From NCBI GenBank assembly GCA_012032775.1, contig JAAUQO010000052.1:1-32798 (forward strand): DNA of 32,798 nucleotides, written 5' to 3'. Origin of the DNA: Oscillochloris sp. Its GTDB lineage: Bacteria; Chloroflexota; Chloroflexia; Chloroflexales; Chloroflexaceae. The notes below the pieces were generated by a model, which had not been told where the DNA came from, searched no databases, and was given only the letters and a program-made list of their open reading frames with translations. The translations under genes were made by a program, and so were the position numbers. This document shows, one piece after another, positions 31,850-32,798 of the stretch (position 1 is its first letter; each line of letters begins with the position of its first letter).

Positions 31850-32365
31850 TTGGCAGATCGGCTTTCTCCACTGACAAATCGCGTGCGCCGGTTGCTCGGC
31901 ACCGGCGATCTTCACGACAACCTGACCGATCATGTTGTCGCAAGCAATGGTTCACATACGCGTGGGAGTACGGCGACCCTTTTTGAAGCACGGCTCTCGA
32001 AGCTCTCGCAAGTGTTGGAAGAATTGCGCGCCGTGGATCTTCAGCGCGAAGCCGAGTTAAAGGCGCTGCGCGAACAGATGGCCCTATTGCGCGAGCAGAA
32101 TCGCCGTGAGTTGTTACTGGCGATCAATGCGATGGTCGATGAGCTTGATGCCGTGATTGTGATGGGCCGGCGGATGAACCACACCAGCGACGAGACGCCG
32201 CGCACGCCCTTTGAGCGCATGTGTGCTCAGGCCTCGGCGCGGATCGATGCAGGCCACCAGGAAAGTCTCCAGATGCTGTTAAACAATCTCGCTGAGGTAC
32301 GCCGGCGCCTGCTCGCACTCTCCGAGATCGGCGCACATGACACTCAGGGCTTGCGCAAATCTTGA
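31850..32365 (+). CDS. Coiled-coil protein, possibly GrpE-like
   Basis: About 171 residues. A basic N-terminus (MADRLSPLTNRVRRLLGTGD) is followed by a long charged helix (LEELRAVDLQREAELKALRE, QMALLREQNRRELLLAINAM) with a clear heptad pattern, then VDELDAVIVMGRRM and a second helical part ending in a hydrophilic tail. A helical dimer like GrpE (coiled coil before RELLxxxDxLxxAL) is a loose resemblance only. No signal peptide or membrane segment. The TTG at 31850 has CGAGG 7 bases upstream; an ATG at 31799 is possible but has no such site. The function is unknown. Confidence 0.6.
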   Translation: MADRLSPLTNRVRRLLGTGDLHDNLTDHVVASNGSHTRGSTATLFEARLSKLSQVLEELRAVDLQREAELKALREQMALLREQNRRELLLAINAMVDELDAVIVMGRRMNHTSDETPRTPFERMCAQASARIDAGHQESLQMLLNNLAEVRRRLLALSEIGAHDTQGLRKS

Positions 32366-32536
32366 TCGGCGGAAAGAGCACCGCACTCCTTCTTCCCTGC
32401 ACGCATCCGGCAGCTAACCGAGCGGCGCAAACACCATTTCCGGCAAGCAACCCGGCGCGGATCTTCAGCGCGCATATGTCGTTGCGCCGTCAAGAAGCCG
32501 CCAGGCCGTATCGTCACCACTCATGCGGCGCCGGGG

Positions 32537-32798
32537 TTAGCTTACGACGTGTAAAGCCTGAAATCCGCTCGTCATCGGCTCACCTGCATCCGAGCCGACC
32601 ACAACCACATCCTCTACCCGCGCACCAAATCGGTGCGGCAGAAAAATGCTCGGCTCGACCGTAAAGCACATGCCGGGATATAACACCGAGCTATCGCCAC
32701 TGAGCAACCAGGGTCGCTCATGCACATCAAGCCCGATTGCATGGCCGAGCCGATGGCGAAACGCCGCGCCGTACCCACCATCCACGATCACGGCCCGG
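32537..32798 (-). CDS. M24 family metallopeptidase (Xaa-Pro aminopeptidase-like), C-terminal end, cut by the window
   Basis: The frame is open from the window edge to the stop at 32537. The pita-bread-fold motifs are clear: HRLGHAIGLDVHERPWL (metal-ligand His in LGH, substrate His in DVHE), LYPGMCFTVEPSIFLP (Glu ligand in VEP) and GARVEDVVVV (Glu ligand in VED). It ends LHVVS. These proteins remove an N-terminal residue next to proline, or are creatinase-type homologues; the missing N-terminal domain would decide. The true start lies beyond 32798, and the GTG at 32791 is internal. Confidence 0.88.
   Translation of the reverse strand, partial: RAVIVDGGYGAAFRHRLGHAIGLDVHERPWLLSGDSSVLYPGMCFTVEPSIFLPHRFGARVEDVVVVGSDAGEPMTSGFQALHVVS

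Overview
The window is GC-rich bacterial chromosome, most likely from a member of the Chloroflexota (class Chloroflexia or close). The lineage call is an inference. It rests on the mix of gene families, extended -10 promoters placed directly before start codons, and a secreted protein ending in LYLPLLAR, a tail I associate with exported Chloroflexota proteins. No rRNA, tRNA or CRISPR array was seen.

Left part (1-8440): an Rhs/YD-repeat polymorphic-toxin locus read on the minus strand. A very large exported SpvB/Rhs protein (about 2,260 residues once one frameshift is repaired) carries a probable CBM60-like carbohydrate-binding module inside its repeats and ends in an unrecognised tip. A translationally coupled candidate immunity gene follows. 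Downstream lies a decayed 'orphan' cassette: a second copy of the end of the Rhs core joined to a different, AT-richer tip. Next (8440-9960) comes a gene-poor stretch with a nested palindrome and fragments of at least four unrelated genes (nucleotidyltransferase, Ig-like domain, DUF4160, tyrosine recombinase) beside one intact DUF2442 gene.

Middle part (10100-16860): two M50-type membrane peptidase homologues read divergently, one with HELGH and one with a broken HVAGH motif; an ABC-F ATPase (minus); an S41 C-terminal processing peptidase homologue (plus) in which the catalytic lysine position is threonine; a hairpin-rich intergenic region; a DUF5666-like lipoprotein ending in 14 aspartates; and a small proline/alanine-rich ORF.

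Right part (16930-32798): the de novo NAD operon nadA-nadB-nadC (minus), with palindromic repeats in both gaps and an array of GT-N7-AC operator-like sites upstream. A divergent small gene follows, then a 1,390-residue protein with two nucleotide-cyclase domains, an ATPase and a TPR-like region. Then come a secreted C25/clan CD-type cysteine peptidase candidate with a 21-bp tandem repeat, a K+-independent-type membrane H+-pyrophosphatase, a coiled-coil protein, and the end of an M24 metallopeptidase cut by the window edge.

A feature of the whole window: six otherwise well-preserved genes (rhs, ABC-F, nadB, nadA, the C25-like gene with two breaks, hppA) are split by seven frameshifts. Every one is repaired by adding a single base, usually in a short G/C run. 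This looks more like sequence error than biology, so the halves are listed separately but should be read as single genes.
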